DNA of 64,000 nucleotides from Ahaetulla prasina (GCF_028640845.1 NC_080546.1:31269020-31333019); one strand, 5' to 3'; positions 44,801 to 57,482 are shown, counted from the stretch's first letter. A program made the numbers and translations. Notes: generated from the sequence alone by a model not told the origin.

Positions 44801-47280
44801 AACCCTTTGTAAAGTGCAGTGGTGGTAAAAGTAGCAGCAGCAGCACAAGCAAAAGAGGAAGAGGGATAGCAAAAAGAAAGAGTATAAAAGCAGAATGGAG
44901 AAAAATTCAGACGCCCAATTATTGTACAGATAGGGCAATGTGACAAAGGATGTAAACAAAACATAAGCACTTTTTCAGTAACACTGCAGTGGCATGAAGA
45001 GGAAGAAAGTTATAAATATATACCTATATATAAACACAAGGGTGGTTGAGTGTTCACTATATTTCCTAATGTGACCTGACAGTTGGACTGATGGGCTTCT
45101 GACTCAAAGCAGATGTTTAATTCAACTTCAAACATGATTAACTTAAAATAAAATAGTCAGAGGTTGCTATTGCTGAAAGTATCTAAATTCTGCATGTTGC
45201 AATTATTAGATTAAAAAAAAAGAAGTATAGTGGCTCCTCTGTAGAATTTCTTTTTAAAAATCCTTCTATTATTGATACAAAGGTTACCCATAGTAAATGC
45301 ATGGTTTATTTTTTTATTTAAAAGACTTAAATAAACCAATTTTAAAGACAATTTTGGGCAGTTCACTATCAATCAAACCAACATCTATAAAAACATAAGC
45401 CATAAAATAATAGTAATAATATCTTCAAAAAAATCCAGTGCCCTAGTCATCTCCTTGAAATGTCATCATTCCATCCCAGCACCTGGCTAAAATGCAAGGA
45501 CTTAATGGTCTTCTGAAAGGCTAAAAAAAAGTCTGCCAAATCTCCAGGGAGGGGGAATATTCCATAACCAGGGAAAAGGTACACTTGCAAAGTCCCATTA
45601 GATTTCAGGGAAAGGACCTGAAATGTTGTGCACTTGAACAAGTTCATAGCCAGAAATAAGGCAATTACTGGCATACATTTTCTTCTGTAATATTTTTATA
45701 TACAAATACCAAAACTCGTTGGTAGGGTTTTGTTTTGTTTTGTTTTTAATTTTTTGTCATCTGTCTCGTTTACCAGGCTGTGAACACAGCAGGTGCTGCT
45801 TGGTTAGCGGAAGACTTTGTGGCTTTCATTTTCTTGAGAAGTTGTCTTCAGCAAATAACAACGAAAGAACTGGGAAGCTGGTGAAACAATACTAAAATAA
45901 CAATAAATCCATAAAACAAAAATAAAAACATCTGGAAAAGTAATTTCTAACATGCTGTTTACTGTCTTTTCCCCTTGTGATGAGAAATTAATTCATACAT
46001 TTCATTTTTTTAATTGTTCATGGTATACATCAGAATTGATTGGCTGACATGAAACTTTTTATGTAAAACAGGAAAAAAAGAACTTATGACTGATGACTTA
46101 TACTCATCAAAATTTATGGTTTTGATGATTAGACAGGATAGACTGCAAAGGAAGAGAGTCTTGCTATAATCATAGAGCAAGAAATAAATTTATAGTTGTA
46201 GCTTTACTGCTGTAAAATAATGTTAGCCTTTTATTATTTACTTTTTTTACTTTATATTAGTTTGTATAATATTTTATTTTCCTTTTTAATATTTGTGTGT
46301 GTGTATTCTGTGTATGTAATTGAAATTAGTACCGTATAAACAGCAATCTAACTTCCTGTTGGTTACCCTTTTGTCAGTTAGCTGTGGTGTTAAGTTCTTT
46401 AATTCCAATGCATAATTAGGTTTACTGTAGTCTATTTCTGCAAGAACTTTGACCTTTTTTATGGTGGCTGCTTCCGCAGTTTAAACACAGTACTTTTAAA
46501 TATCTGAATGGCTTCTACAAATGTTGATCTGAATATATGAACCATCAACCACTCACCACTGTTTCCAACACATCAGAAATGAATTAATAAGAAAAATCTG
46601 CAAGTATTGTGTGTAGCTTCTCATAACCTCAACAAGCAGTAAATTTGTACAAGGGTGAAATGGCCTTAGAAAGCATATATTTAGATTTAAATGTTTCAAG
46701 CTAGTTAGGTTAGCTACTATAATATTCTGTATTATAATCTAATAGATTATAGATTTCGGAACACTACAGCCCAGACTAAGCATATCACTGCCTTGGTGGG
46801 AGGTCAAAATCAGTAAGTTGATGGATGTCACTTCTTAAGGATCTGGGATAGTTTTATAATACTGTATTGACTGAGGCTTTTAAATTTTAGAGAAGAGTAC
46901 TGTTGAATATAACAATGTTGATTTAGTAAACAACATGGCTAATATTAACAAGATGATAGATGTTTACAGTCACAAAAGGGGCAGGTTTTGCCCTTAGACA
47001 ACAACCCTTTCTCATCCAGTCTTGATACTTCTCTCTGGGCAGTTTATTCATGTCCTTACTGGCAGTAAGTATTCAGTATTTTCAATAATAAAGAATGTAT
47101 ATAGTTTTTCTTTTTTCAAATATTTACATTCTATCAAGCCAATTAAATCCATTATGAATACATGTATGCATACATACACAATTTGTGCAAACAGTACATG
47201 CATTTGTTTCAAATATAGCCATGTTCCCTTCCACAAATATTGGTTTGATCTAGCAAAACTAAGGCTCCTCTCTGTTGTCA
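44801..47280. other. Intronic DNA, nothing recognised
   Basis: A GTAGCAGCAGCAGCACAAGC short repeat near 44831 and a TTTTGTTTTG run near 45731 are the only simple patterns seen. Confidence 0.5.
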
Positions 47281-47432
47281 AAGAATCATAGGGTTGGAAG
47301 GTCCAATCCCCTGCTCAAGCCAAAAGACCTTACACCATCTTGGTCAAATGGTTGTCCAGTCTATTTTTGAAAACCTTCAGTGATGGGGGCACCCACAACT
47401 CCAGGAGGCAAGCTATTCCACTGAATAATTGT
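47281..47432 (-). mobile_element. CR1 LINE 3' fragment, minus strand
   Basis: Plus strand starts AGAATCATAGGGTTGGAAGG, the complement of the CR1 3' terminus. It continues GTCCAGTCTATTTTTGAAAA and TTCAGTGATGGGGGCACCCA, corresponding to the RT C-terminal LE(A/T)F...DNH region. Confidence 0.8.
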
Positions 47433-49199
47433 TCTTTCTAATACAAGTACTCATATGTAACTAAAAATCAATTAATGGCTATGAACTATTTACAACAAAC
47501 AGATACTATTTCATGAATCAGAACTGATAAAATCTCAAATCCCTGGACATTTGGCCTACAAAAATGTCATGCTAGGTTTAAAGACCTGGACTATTTTAAA
47601 AACACTGGACCTCCTAAATTTCAGAGAAGAGAATAACTACTAATAACATTTTTTATTAGCAAAGCACATACTGTGTAGAACAAGTCTTTAAAATCAGTTT
47701 GATCAACAACTGAAGAGTTTCTTTTCATATATGCCCAGCTGCATTTCATTTAAGAGTGCAAAGAAAATTAAAGCTGCTTCTAAGACTGTTTCATGTGTCT
47801 TCCTAAGCAAAAGAACAAAAGAAAGAACACCTAACAAAAGAATGAAAATTTGCTGATTTGCTTAAAATAAGTAAAGAAACTAGAATATTTTTTATATATT
47901 TTAGAAAAAGAAGCTCCTTTGGTTTTAGAAAAATAGTGTAACTCACTTTGGGAAGAGTACATATGGGACACTTTAAAGAGGTGATCCTATATACCTCAAA
48001 TGTACCATTACATATGATGAATAAATGTAGAATACAGAAATTAGAGTATTACAATTTTCCTGTAGGAACACCATTCAGATTTAATTATTAGAAATAACTA
48101 ACTTTAACTAACATTTGCATTTAACACTATCCAATAGCTAGTTCTAGCCATAAAGGCATATAATAAGTAAAGGGAGATGGAGGTATGCTACAAAGAGGAA
48201 TAAACTCTCCTCAACATGAATGTAAAGTGGATGCTGACATATAGAAGCACTTAAAGTACATAAATTGTCCACTCAAATTCTCAATGATTATGTGCGCAAT
48301 TATTGCAGGTCTATGATTTCTTTTCAAATTGCACTCACGCTGCCACTTAGTAACTGTAGCGCAGAGAAAGCACCCAAGGCTAGATAAATGCATGAGACAC
48401 TTTTTCATCCTCTCCATATCATCTGTGACCCCAGCCTGCCCTGACTGCCCTGTTGTTCCAGCTTTAAACGTGACCCTTATGCCTGAAGATGCACAGCCGC
48501 TGGGCCATTGGCAGTAGCGGCAAAAGTTTTGCTTACCTCACAAGGGGAAGCAAAGAACAGGGCAATAGGTTTTGACCCCTCTGACCTTCTATTTTCTATC
48601 AATTTGCCTACAAAGAAAGCCAGATCCAGGTTAAGAATAGAGTAGGTCCCCAATAATAAGAGGAAAAGGGATAAAATGATTAAATGAGTGTATAGCCTGG
48701 AAAAAGGCACCAGGTCTGCACTGTGCATGACAAATACAAGAGAAGGGTAGTCTACATTAGTGGCTGGTTGTTCGTAGAGGAACGTGGATATAATCTTGAT
48801 GAAGGCACGCAAGAGAAGTTAAAGAAAATAAAAGACAACTCAATCCTGGGGAAGAAGGAATAAGAAATTCAAAAGAACCCCACTTTGATATTGTTTGGTA
48901 TAACATAGATGGAGGGAAACTCCATTCAATATTCTGTTATGATATCCTACAACAGCAATCAAGTAGTAATCCTGGAATCCTTGTGCCGTCTCCTTCATGG
49001 CCTAGTTTAACCTCAAGGGTTGACATCATAAACCGTACTTTGTAATACCAAAGCTTACTATTAGTTTTCATTGTTAATTGTGGTTCTTAATTGGCTTTTT
49101 GGATGCATATAGTGGCCATTTTAGAGAAATAAGACACTGCACTGGAAAGGAGTTCAGTTTGCTTTTCTTATGTTTTGGTTTTGTAAATAAAATTAAAGT
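47433..49199. other. Intronic DNA, nothing certain
   Basis: A somewhat GC-richer patch at 48420-48600 has open frames on both strands (62 codons plus, 111 codons minus) without recognisable domains. The rest is AT-rich. Confidence 0.45.
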
Positions 49200-49460
49200 A
49201 CTTTAAGTCAAGCTCAGCTCTTGCTGACTCCATAGTCATGTCTGAGAGGTCGAGATTTGGCAGTTGTATGTTTTGCTATTATCTTCTTCCAGGACTTTTT
49301 CAGTTTTGAAATGGGATATTACAAATATCCCAGCTGGTATTATTTCTGTCTCCCATCCAAATATATCCAAATTATTTCTGTCTCCCATCCAAATATTAAA
49401 CTGGCCTAGCCCTGCTTAGTTTTTGACCCAGATGAGACCCAGATGTTGACATCCTGTTAT
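49200..49460 (-). mobile_element. 5S rRNA-derived SINE or 5S retro-copy
   Basis: Read on the minus strand, the interval has GGGTCTCATCTGGGTC, ACTAAGCAGGGCTAGGCCAG and ATATTTGGATGGGAGAC. This is a degenerate match to the 5S rRNA segment that contains the internal promoter (GCTAAGCAGGGTCGGGCC, CTTGGATGGGAGAC). A 30-bp piece, attatttctgtctcccatcc with flanking bases, is tandemly duplicated at about 49341-49400. A non-5S body follows toward 49200. Fits a 5S-headed SINE, but a lone pseudogene is possible. Confidence 0.65.
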
Positions 49461-50251
49461 ACTCATTAAAATTACATAAAAGCTGTATCGATGAATATAT
49501 GCCAAAAACAGCAGCTGACTTGCAAGTCCTTCCCTTCATTCACTCAAGGTATGTAAGGCATATAAACCCAAAACAGAAGGAACAGCAGGCTGCAGGTTCT
49601 TGGTTTGAATGAATGACCTTGACATTTGGTTTTAGAGAAAGGTGAGTGTTTTGTAACTCATTCATGTATTAAATCTGAGATTTCCTATTCTGAACTTATT
49701 ATTATTAAAGTTTAACAGCAGTATTTCTCTCCTCTGGTTTATTTAAGAACAAAAGGTGATAGTCAGGAATATCCTTTTCTGTATCATATTATTCTATATT
49801 CCAGAACATTCTGCTAGGTACAAACTGTGTTTTCCTTGGAGACCAGCGTGGAGAAAGAATTATGTTCCATAATTAAGTATATGTGTACAACAGCATGTGT
49901 TGTTGCATGTCTTCTTTTCTTGTTGACAGCTAAACTGTAGGAACTTTGGAAACAGAAATGGGCCCTGTTCATTCCTGTCTGTTACACAGATGGAATAGAT
50001 GGCTCTTTTTTCCCCCCGCCCCTTGTTGTAGGAGCTTTGAGGAAGTAGAGGAACATTTCCAGGACTCAAATCATAATGGCCAAACTAGGAAAACATGAGG
50101 TTTAAACATATTTCAGGATAGCCTTCAGGAAGAGGAATGCAATATGCTTGATTGGATAACAGCATATGTGAGATCTTAGAATTTTAAATGATCACAGGTT
50201 GAATGAGGGTTAACAACATGAGATAATCTGCCAAGCAGGGTATACATAGAG

Positions 50252-50488
50252 CAGTGATGGTTAACCAACTGGAGCACGTATGCACACATATGCACTGGGG
50301 CACCAGAACCCGGAAGAGAGCAGCTGGCCGATGCGCATGCGTGTGGCAGCCAGCTGCTCTTCCGGGTTCCATCGCGCACATGCATGCGGGCGACGGAACT
50401 AGAAGAGCAGCTGGTGACGGCGCGTGTATTCACAGAGAGGGCTCTGCATGCCACCTCTGGCATGCGTGCCATAGGCTCAGCATCACAG
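50252..50488. mobile_element. hAT MITE (CAGTGATGG family)
   Basis: 237 bp, ends CAGTGATGGTTAACC and GGCTCAGCATCACAG, TSD acatagag (50244-50251) and tcatagag (50489-50496), 7/8. The GC-rich interior contains an inverted GGAAGAG(A)GCAGCTGG / CAGCTGCTCTTCC pair. Confidence 0.88.
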
Positions 50489-50500
50489 TCATAGAGAATA

Positions 50501-50883
50501 CAGGTAATCCTCCACCTATGACCACAATTGAGCCCAAAATTTCTGTTGCTAAGCGAGATATTTGTAAAATGAATTTTGCCCTGTTTTATGACTTTCCCTG
50601 CCACAGTTGCTAAGTGAATCACTGTAGCTGTTAAGCTAGTAACACGGTTGTTTAATGTATCTGGCTTTCCTACTGACATTGCTTGTCATAAGGTTGCAAA
50701 AGGGGATCACATGGCCCCAGGACACATAAATACGAGTCAGTTGCCAAACATCTGAATTTTGATCATGTGACTATGGGGATGCTGCAACGGTCGTAAGCTT
50801 GAAAAACAACTGTAAGTCACTTTTTTCATTGTTGTAATTTTGAATGGTCACTAAATGAACCGTTCTAAGTTGAGGACTACCTG
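50501..50883 (+). mobile_element. TA-MITE (CAGGTAGTCC family), full copy
   Basis: Starts CAGGTAATCCTCCACCTATG after TA (50499-50500) and ends AAGTTGAGGACTACCTG. 383 bp, only 12 bp from the preceding hAT MITE. Confidence 0.88.
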
Positions 50884-50894
50884 CAATAACTTTA

Positions 50895-51370
50895 TTCTAT
50901 TCTACACAGCTTCTAGTGCTGTGTCCAGTTCTGGCCACCATACTCTAAAAAGGATTCCCAAATTGGAAGAGGGAAATGAAAGGAAACAGGGGACTAAAAA
51001 TTGAAACAAAATGAGGAAACTGGAAATGCTCATCCCTAAGAAGAAAAGACCAAGTGAACATTTGTTGGCACTTTTCAAGTACCTTTGTGGGGCACCAAAG
51101 AAAATCACAACTTACTCTTTATTCTCCCTGAGTAGAGACATAGAAAACAAAATTTAAGTTACAATAAAGGTGGTTTTTAAATCGTTTTAAATGACAAGAA
51201 AGCAGTTCTTAGTACAGTGATGGAATTTTTACCAAAGGAAATTGGTATATAGCATCCTACGAAGGAAGTAACTTCAAGCAAAAGCTGGCACACCTTTGCT
51301 GTGGATGCTTTAGTTTGGAGTTTTATACTGAATAGGCACTAGACTAAATAATTCCTTCCAATTGTTTTAT
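50895..51370 (+). mobile_element. CR1 LINE remnant
   Basis: Reads a degenerate CSVQFWPPYSKKDSQIGRG box (gtgtccagttctggccacca), later ttttcaagtacctttgtggg and aaataattccttccaatt near the end. Old and frame-broken. Confidence 0.55.
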
Positions 51371-51857
51371 TTTAATTTTCTTAGCAAATTCTTGCTCCTT
51401 TCAACCCCTCCTTCCATCCTCTACTGGGACTGGAATGAGACCACAGACAATGGTTCCAGTTTTGAGTCAAAGAAAAGCACATTTGTAAGAACTAATACAC
51501 AAGGGAAAACAAGGACTATTCCAATCTGTTAAACCTCCAAACCATCATAGATTGACTTTGCATTTATTGTGATAAATGTATTGTATACCACATTGTGATA
51601 ATTAAAAAATAAAGAACACAATGCCTGTATTAGCTTTTACTTAACCATTCAAAGAAAATTAAGAAGCTTCTTGTATTATATACCTTAAGCCCAATCAAAC
51701 TGAAAGTAGACAAATGCAATGGTAACAACTTTGTTGTATACACACTCACATAGATACACACAAGCATAGTGAAACTTCTTCAAAGGTAAGCAGGTGTTTA
51801 GTTTACTCTTAGAGGAAGTACATCCTGTAGTGGTTTCCTCTTTGTCTGTAATGATAG

Positions 51858-52084
51858 CAGTAGCAATAGCACTTACAACTTATATACCACTTCACAGTGC
51901 TTTGCCGCCCTCTCTAAGCAGTTTACAGAGTCAGCATATTGCCCCCAACAATCTGGGTCCTCATTTTACCGACTTCGGAAGGATGGAAGGCTGAGGCAAC
52001 CTTGAGCCAGTGAGAATCGAACTGCTGGCAGTCAACAGAATTAGCCTGCAATACTGTATTCTAACCACTGTGCCACCATGGCTC
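51858..52084 (-). mobile_element. tRNA-derived squamate SINE, family B, copy 3
   Basis: Plus strand begins agtagcaatagcacttacaa and ends actgtgccaccatggctc; the minus strand gives the A box and CTCAAGGTTGCCTCAGCC. A possible ATGAT duplication flanks it. Confidence 0.85.
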
Positions 52085-55000
52085 ATGATCCACATCAATC
52101 ATATCAGGAAGACAAAACTGAGTTGATATAGACAGGCTTTGCTTCTGAAACAACAGGGACAATCTCTTGTACACAAAGTAATCTAAAATTTTTAATTTTT
52201 TAGTTTTAGTTAGAAAAAAACTAAAATCCAACATTGTTTTCATTGTCCCTATCCTTCTTGCATCACTACTGGAGAGGCATACTGGGAAATGTTTATTTCC
52301 CAAAGACAAGAGAAGAGGAGAAGAAATGAGGAGAGTTGATATTGCAAGGTATAGAACAACAGCAGACGTGGCTCCAAAAGATAAAGGGGGGGGGGACAGA
52401 GGGAGGGAGGGGGGGAGAGAGAAAGAGAGAAGAAAAAAGAATATGATATGCATAGAATTTGCCTTTTCTGTTTAACAATATCATATGTTTGATTTGTAAA
52501 CCATATTTAATGCAGTAAGCCCATACAAATAATGTGTTACATCATCCCTCTGTATTCTTATTTTTTTCCTTTCAAATTACAAATTAAACAGTACTGGTAT
52601 CAGTGTTGAAAAATAAAAAATTGGCTGCAGTTTTATAAAAATTTGGAAAGAAAGTAAAGCATTGAATAAGAAAGATTGATTTTCAAACTCAAGGCACTGA
52701 ACCAACAAGGTTACAAACCAGAAGCACCTGAACATCACTCCCAATTATAAGTGTCCAGAAGTTATAAAAATCACTCAATGATATCTGAAGTTAACAAATT
52801 AGACTACAGAAGCGTAAACAGATTCACAATACTGCTTTATCCATTTTATTTCTAAATAGCCACTTAGACACATTTGAGAAAGGATGCCCTCAGGTGACAA
52901 GAATCATAGGTTCTATTTTCTTTGCTTCATTAAAATTCCCTTTCATAACAAAAAGCATCACAGAAAACTGTTAGTAACAAAAATATGCTCCAAAGTGAAT
53001 GTCCACAAATAAATAGTATGTTGCATAAAACAGTCTTAAAATGACATCAAAGGACATTTAGATACACAACGTAAGTGTTCAAAACAAAACTAAGCTAAAT
53101 GTTCCTAAGGGCACTAATCTGTAGACTGACAAAATTCACAATGTTCTCAAGCTTATTCACACCTGAAATTTCATCATATTTCATAGCAATAACATATAAA
53201 GAAGCCCCTTCAAACCACAGATGGAAAAAATACTTCTTTTAGAGTATCTCAGATAAAAATGTTTTTAAAATTCCAGCCATTCCTACATTAATCTGGGATG
53301 TATTGCACTTGGGTTAACAAACAAAATTTATGTACTGTTATGGCTATTTTAAACTTAAGCATGTTCTAACAATGTAAATGAGCAACACATTCATATTTTA
53401 TCACAAGTTTCATTTGTACCTTGACATTTCTTTAAGGCGTTCAGACTGATGTATAAAACTCCAATTGGCTTTTCTTACGAAATTGATTTACAGTAGGCTA
53501 ATATTCTTTATGCCAAATATAAGGTCATGGATATAATGCTTATTACTTGCTCCGCACATTGTTTTGCCAAGTCTGAGGTGGAAATTAATATACATTTAAG
53601 AATTCTTCAACTGATGATTAAGCATCCTAATGGATAATGTAACGTAGCTAAATCCATCTTGTATTATAAATAGTTTGTTATGTCTAGAAACATAACTTGT
53701 CATCACATTATAATACATCTTTTTCCCCTTGTCAAACTCTTTCCTTCCCAACTCATCTGCATCCTATTGATCTCTTCTTTTCTTTAGTGAAACAAAAAAT
53801 TTCTAGTTCCTTGCTGTTAACAAAACTATTTTTTTAATCCACACAGTTAAATCGTTTAACAAAATGATTAGTTTGAGGCTCATCCTAAAATAGTTCACCT
53901 GTCATGGGGTTATTTTCTTCTCCAATTGCTTTTTAAACAATTTAATTATGGAAAAATGTTCAAGACTTAATGCAGTTTGACATCCATAGCAGTTTGGCAT
54001 CCATAAAGTAGAAGACAAAATTATTATATCATTACAAAGGTTTTAATCTATGTCCACAAAATGGATGATATGAAATCATACAATAGCCCAACCCCCTAAG
54101 AATTTAGCTAAAGAATAATATTGGTTAAAGAACGCTTCCCTTCTTTTATAGGGTAATGGAAAAAAAGTTCTCAAAGATTTTACTAAAAACAATAAGAATA
54201 AGCTATTTGTAGAGGACAATGGAAATAGCTTAAGGTGGATGGTTAAAGCTCCCCTCGTTCAAATCTAAATTAAATATGGAACATTTAAAAGTTTATATTA
54301 CTTATTTTCTACAGCCAGTATAATGGTTGGTTATTTTAGGCATTTCCACAGTTCCCAAAAGGTCTATTTAAATTATTTTTGTGTTTCCTCTATATATTGA
54401 AAACACTAAAGATAGAGCAGTTTTTTAAAATATGCAATTAATTATCACTACATAGTTAGTAACTGCACAATATTTAACAATTTGATCCATTAAATCCTAA
54501 CTTAATTTTCTGAATGTAGAATAAAATGAAAAATCTGGTTGAAAAGTTTCTGAGCTGCAAAAAGTTAAAATGCATTAAATCTTTTTTTCATTTTACAACA
54601 GCAGCTCTGGCGGAGATGGGCAATTAATAGGAAAAAACAAACAAACACTATTGTAGTACATCACTTTAAACTCCAAATGGCAAAAGGTGAGTGATGTAAT
54701 ATTAAAGGAAAACAATGAGAAAGATTATTTAGTATATGGTTATACCAATTATTTATTTCCATTTAATCTTGCTTTTTTAAAAAAAGAAAAGATTGCCTTA
54801 AGTCCACAAGTCTTAAAGTTGTCAAGTTTGAGGACCTCTGCTATAACATTTCAAAATACACATACATAGGGATTAGGCTGTATATCCTATTAAAACCTGT
54901 TGTATCAGTTTTAAGCAAACATCCTTCAGACAAAATTGCCTGGCAATTTACCACTAATAATCTTCTAAATATCATAGTTTGATGTATAGGTAAAAACAAA

Positions 55001-55901
55001 TGTATAGAACCACTTCACTTTCATTGATAAATACATGATAAATGTTGTGTTCCAATCCCATAGCTTTTACTGTTAAACTATGCATTGTGGCTCTGTATGC
55101 TGAAAAGATCCATTTTCTTACATAATCATGAAAAAGTTATAAATTAATCTGATATATGTTATCAGAGAATAATTCATGATCTCAAAATTTTATGGAAGTA
55201 CATCAATATGGCTTTACCATGAACAAGCATACAAATTTAAGGACATAATCTCACACAGACACAGAGAGAATGTAATCTATTGGAAGCCTTTCCTACCCAA
55301 CAACACTGAAGCTCTAGAGAAACGCTTCCATACAACTTAGCAGAGCTTTTTGGGAAAAATAAATGTTGTTTGTAATATTTTGGAAAGTACCCTATACATG
55401 TTAAAATTGAACTTGCATAATCCTGATGCATTGGAAACTGCAAATCTATATATAAAGGGGGAAAATCTGACTGTACCAAGATGAAATATTAAATTTACAG
55501 CATGGAGATCAGTTTTACTTTAAATCAATAATGTTTTATTACGAGAAGCATTTCACTTCTCTGTTTTTGTTTTTTTTGTTTGTTAATGCCACACAGAATG
55601 ACTTGGATGTGTAGATAAGAGAGTGTTAGTAAATTAATACTGATCCTCCATTTCTCCAATGGAAGCAAATTGAAGTAGAAAACCTAAATGTAATAGCTGA
55701 ACTAATTTCACAATTACAGATCTAAACAGTTAATTTAAATAGCACTGGAGGCACGCTTAAATTTTCTCATAAAAATACATTAGGATAAATATGGCTTTCT
55801 AAAACAAAAAAGCAAAGATCTTTGTTTTCATTCCCATCTAGTTAACTCAGGTCTAGCTGCATTACTGCAAGTATATTTCACAGCAGCTTAAGGATACCCA
55901 C
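52085..55901. other. Repeat-poor intronic zone beside exon 2
   Basis: Apart from a G/A-rich tract at 52386-52438 and a 40-bp MITE scrap at 54800-54840, I recognise no mobile element in 3.8 kb. This contrasts with the rest of the intron, where an element occurs roughly every kilobase. Coding motifs are also absent. Confidence 0.55.
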
Positions 55902-55996
55902 CCCTTGCTGACAGCTTTTTAGTGTTGATAATTTTGGCAGCATATTCTTGTCCTGTAGTGATTTTCAGGCATCTTCTCACCACTGAGAAAGCTCCC
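55902..55996 (-). CDS. CAMK2D: CaMKII delta, exon 2 (glycine loop and catalytic lysine)
   Basis: 95-bp exon. Acceptor TTGACTTCCAG precedes 55996 and donor GTGGGT follows 55902. With two bases carried over from exon 1, it encodes [17 protein letters not shown], then [15 protein letters not shown] plus the first base of the next codon. It completes the ATP-binding GxGxxSxV loop and holds the catalytic lysine in AAKI. Human delta, as I recall it, has CMKIPTGQ where this has CLKITTGQ; gamma (CVKKTSTQ) and alpha (CVKVLAGQ) fit less well. CaMKII is a dodecameric Ser/Thr kinase activated by Ca2+/calmodulin; delta predominates in heart and other tissues. Confidence 0.93.
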
Positions 55997-57417
55997 CTGG
56001 AAGTCAATAAACAAGAGTAACATAAATAGCCAGTTTGGGGTATGTGCTGCTTAACCATATAATAATCTGAACAGCGTTAAGAAACAAGACAATAAATAAA
56101 TATTTTTTTAAAAAATATTGCTTTAATTTGGGTTTGTTGCAGTGGATTTAAACTAAGAAAAAGGTATCTTTTTCGAATATATTGGATGCAAGTACATACT
56201 CTTGCAAGTGGCTACCTTAACCCCATAATTGTGTCAATTTTTCACACTCATTCTGTTTTTACTGTGCTTTGATTCAAAGGAGTGTGTGCACATATATTTT
56301 TGCAGGGTATATAATGTTGTTACATTTTATCCATTTTTCTCCTCTTTTCCGATATAACAGACACAACACCCATTCTATTTATTTAAGCTCAAGCCTCCAC
56401 GGAGTGGCCTGGATGCCATAAATCTCACTACCTGCAGTCTTAAGCACGAGCATTCATGTGCAATTCCCTTGTAGAGCGAGCGGGGAAATTAGGCTGCTCT
56501 CTATGACAGGCGCCCAGCGCTAATCCCCCGCCTGCCATTGGTCAAGCATTTTCAAGTCGTTTATATAACAGACTTTGGATAGCACCGAATTGATAGATGT
56601 TTATTTTGTTTTGTAAGGAAATACAGTAATAAAAAAAAAAGCGAGAGGAGGAGCCGATGGTTTAACTCCGAATTGCACTCTTCCCCTGAAGAAAATGCAC
56701 CTTTGGATTACATTTCCTGGTACTTAAAACGTGGGTCAAGCCTCCTGCCGCCCACGTTGCTTTTCGATTGCCGCCGTTCGAGCGGACGTCCGAATGGAAG
56801 CCACCCACGCTGCCCAAGGGCCAATTTCGTCATCGGCGATTCTCTCAGGATCATGCGTCCCTTCCACTTTACAGAGAGGCGGGCAGGGCGGAAAAAATCC
56901 CGCGTCAAAAATCATGCTCCCGATCAAGACCGGCAGCTGCAAGAGCTTACAGCCCGTAAGCAACCCCGAGGAAGAGCAAGAAGATCTGCCAGGAGCGGAT
57001 CCCACACGACACGACACACACACAGACAGAGAGAGAGAGAGAGAGAGAAACACGCCCTGCCGCCCGGGCTGAACTTTACGCGTCAATAAACGCGGCAGCT
57101 TCATGGCGAGCAAAACGGGCGAAAAGCAGCCGATCTTTTTACCCGAGCATCCTCGTTTCCCCCCCTCCCTCCGCCCGGCCACCAGCCCAGCTCAGCCTCC
57201 CGCCGCTCAGGAAGGCTGAGGAGGAGCTGCTGAAGAGCGCGCTGTCGTCCCCTTCACGAGGGGCGACCCAGGGACCCAGTGCAGCTCCCGGCTGGCGCGC
57301 CATTCCCCTCCCAGCTGTCAAAGCTCCTTCTCTCCCCCCCACTTCACCTCGCGCCCCAAAGACTCTTCGGTCGCCGCTGGCAAGAAGAGCCCCTTCGGCG
57401 GGCTTTCGGCCACTTAC
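55997..57417 (-). other. CAMK2D: CAMK2D intron 1
   Basis: 1421 bp, phase 2, GTAAGTGG donor (57417) and CCAG acceptor (55998-55997). The exon 1-proximal half is CpG-rich and includes (CA/GA)n at 57008-57047. No coding exon or repeat element recognised inside. Confidence 0.88.
56537..56568 (+). promoter_or_regulatory. CCAAT and TATA motifs in intron 1, possible plus-strand promoter
   Basis: An inverted CCAAT box (ATTGG, 56537-56541) is followed 20 bp later by TATATAA (56562-56568), at the edge of the CpG island. No coding exon was found downstream. Could be a divergent or antisense start, or chance. Confidence 0.3.
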
Positions 57418-57482
57418 TTTCCAAGCTCCTCAAAGAGCTGATACTCGTCGGTAAACCTGGTGCAGGTTGCGGTCGAAGCCAT
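57418..57482 (-). CDS. CAMK2D: CaMKII delta, coding exon 1
   Basis: The start codon at 57482-57480 in context GAGAGGATGG (A at -3, G at +4) encodes [10 protein letters not shown] followed by [11 protein letters not shown] and two bases of the next Lys, then donor GTAAGTGG. The CaMKII N-terminus is highly conserved. MAS and [11 protein letters not shown] fit delta best (gamma has MATTAT and FTDDY, beta YEDLG, alpha is one residue shorter), although Ala5 resembles gamma. The join to exon 2 is in frame and gives EELGKGAFSVV. This is the beginning of the kinase domain; the rest lies beyond the left edge of the window. Confidence 0.94.

Larger units (their letters stand above)
1..55901 (-). other. 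CAMK2D: CAMK2D intron 2 (5' portion, runs off the left edge)
   Basis: Inferred as intron because exon 2 ends with a donor at 55901-55900 and no later CaMKII exon was found leftward on the minus strand. I looked for the conserved exon 3 (DHQKLEREARICRLL), exon 4 (HDSISEEGFHYL) and exon 5 (GGELFEDIVAREYYSEA) coding strings by eye and did not find them. The interval is AT-rich and full of transposable elements, listed separately. Short stretches between elements where I see no gene, repeat or RNA: 1351-1986, 2295-3104, 5718-6605, 9712-10640, 10846-11541, 11681-12396, 14096-14588, 15748-16530, 17280-17600, 21372-21916, 22322-23166, 24457-25130, 32284-32636, 32931-33393, 34361-35094 and 38046-38488. 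Confidence 0.75.

Noticed and set aside
48420..48812. Possible minus-strand exon ending at a GTAAGC near 48530
   Set aside because: The 111-codon frame has no recognisable domain or acceptor, and it does not match any CaMKII exon.
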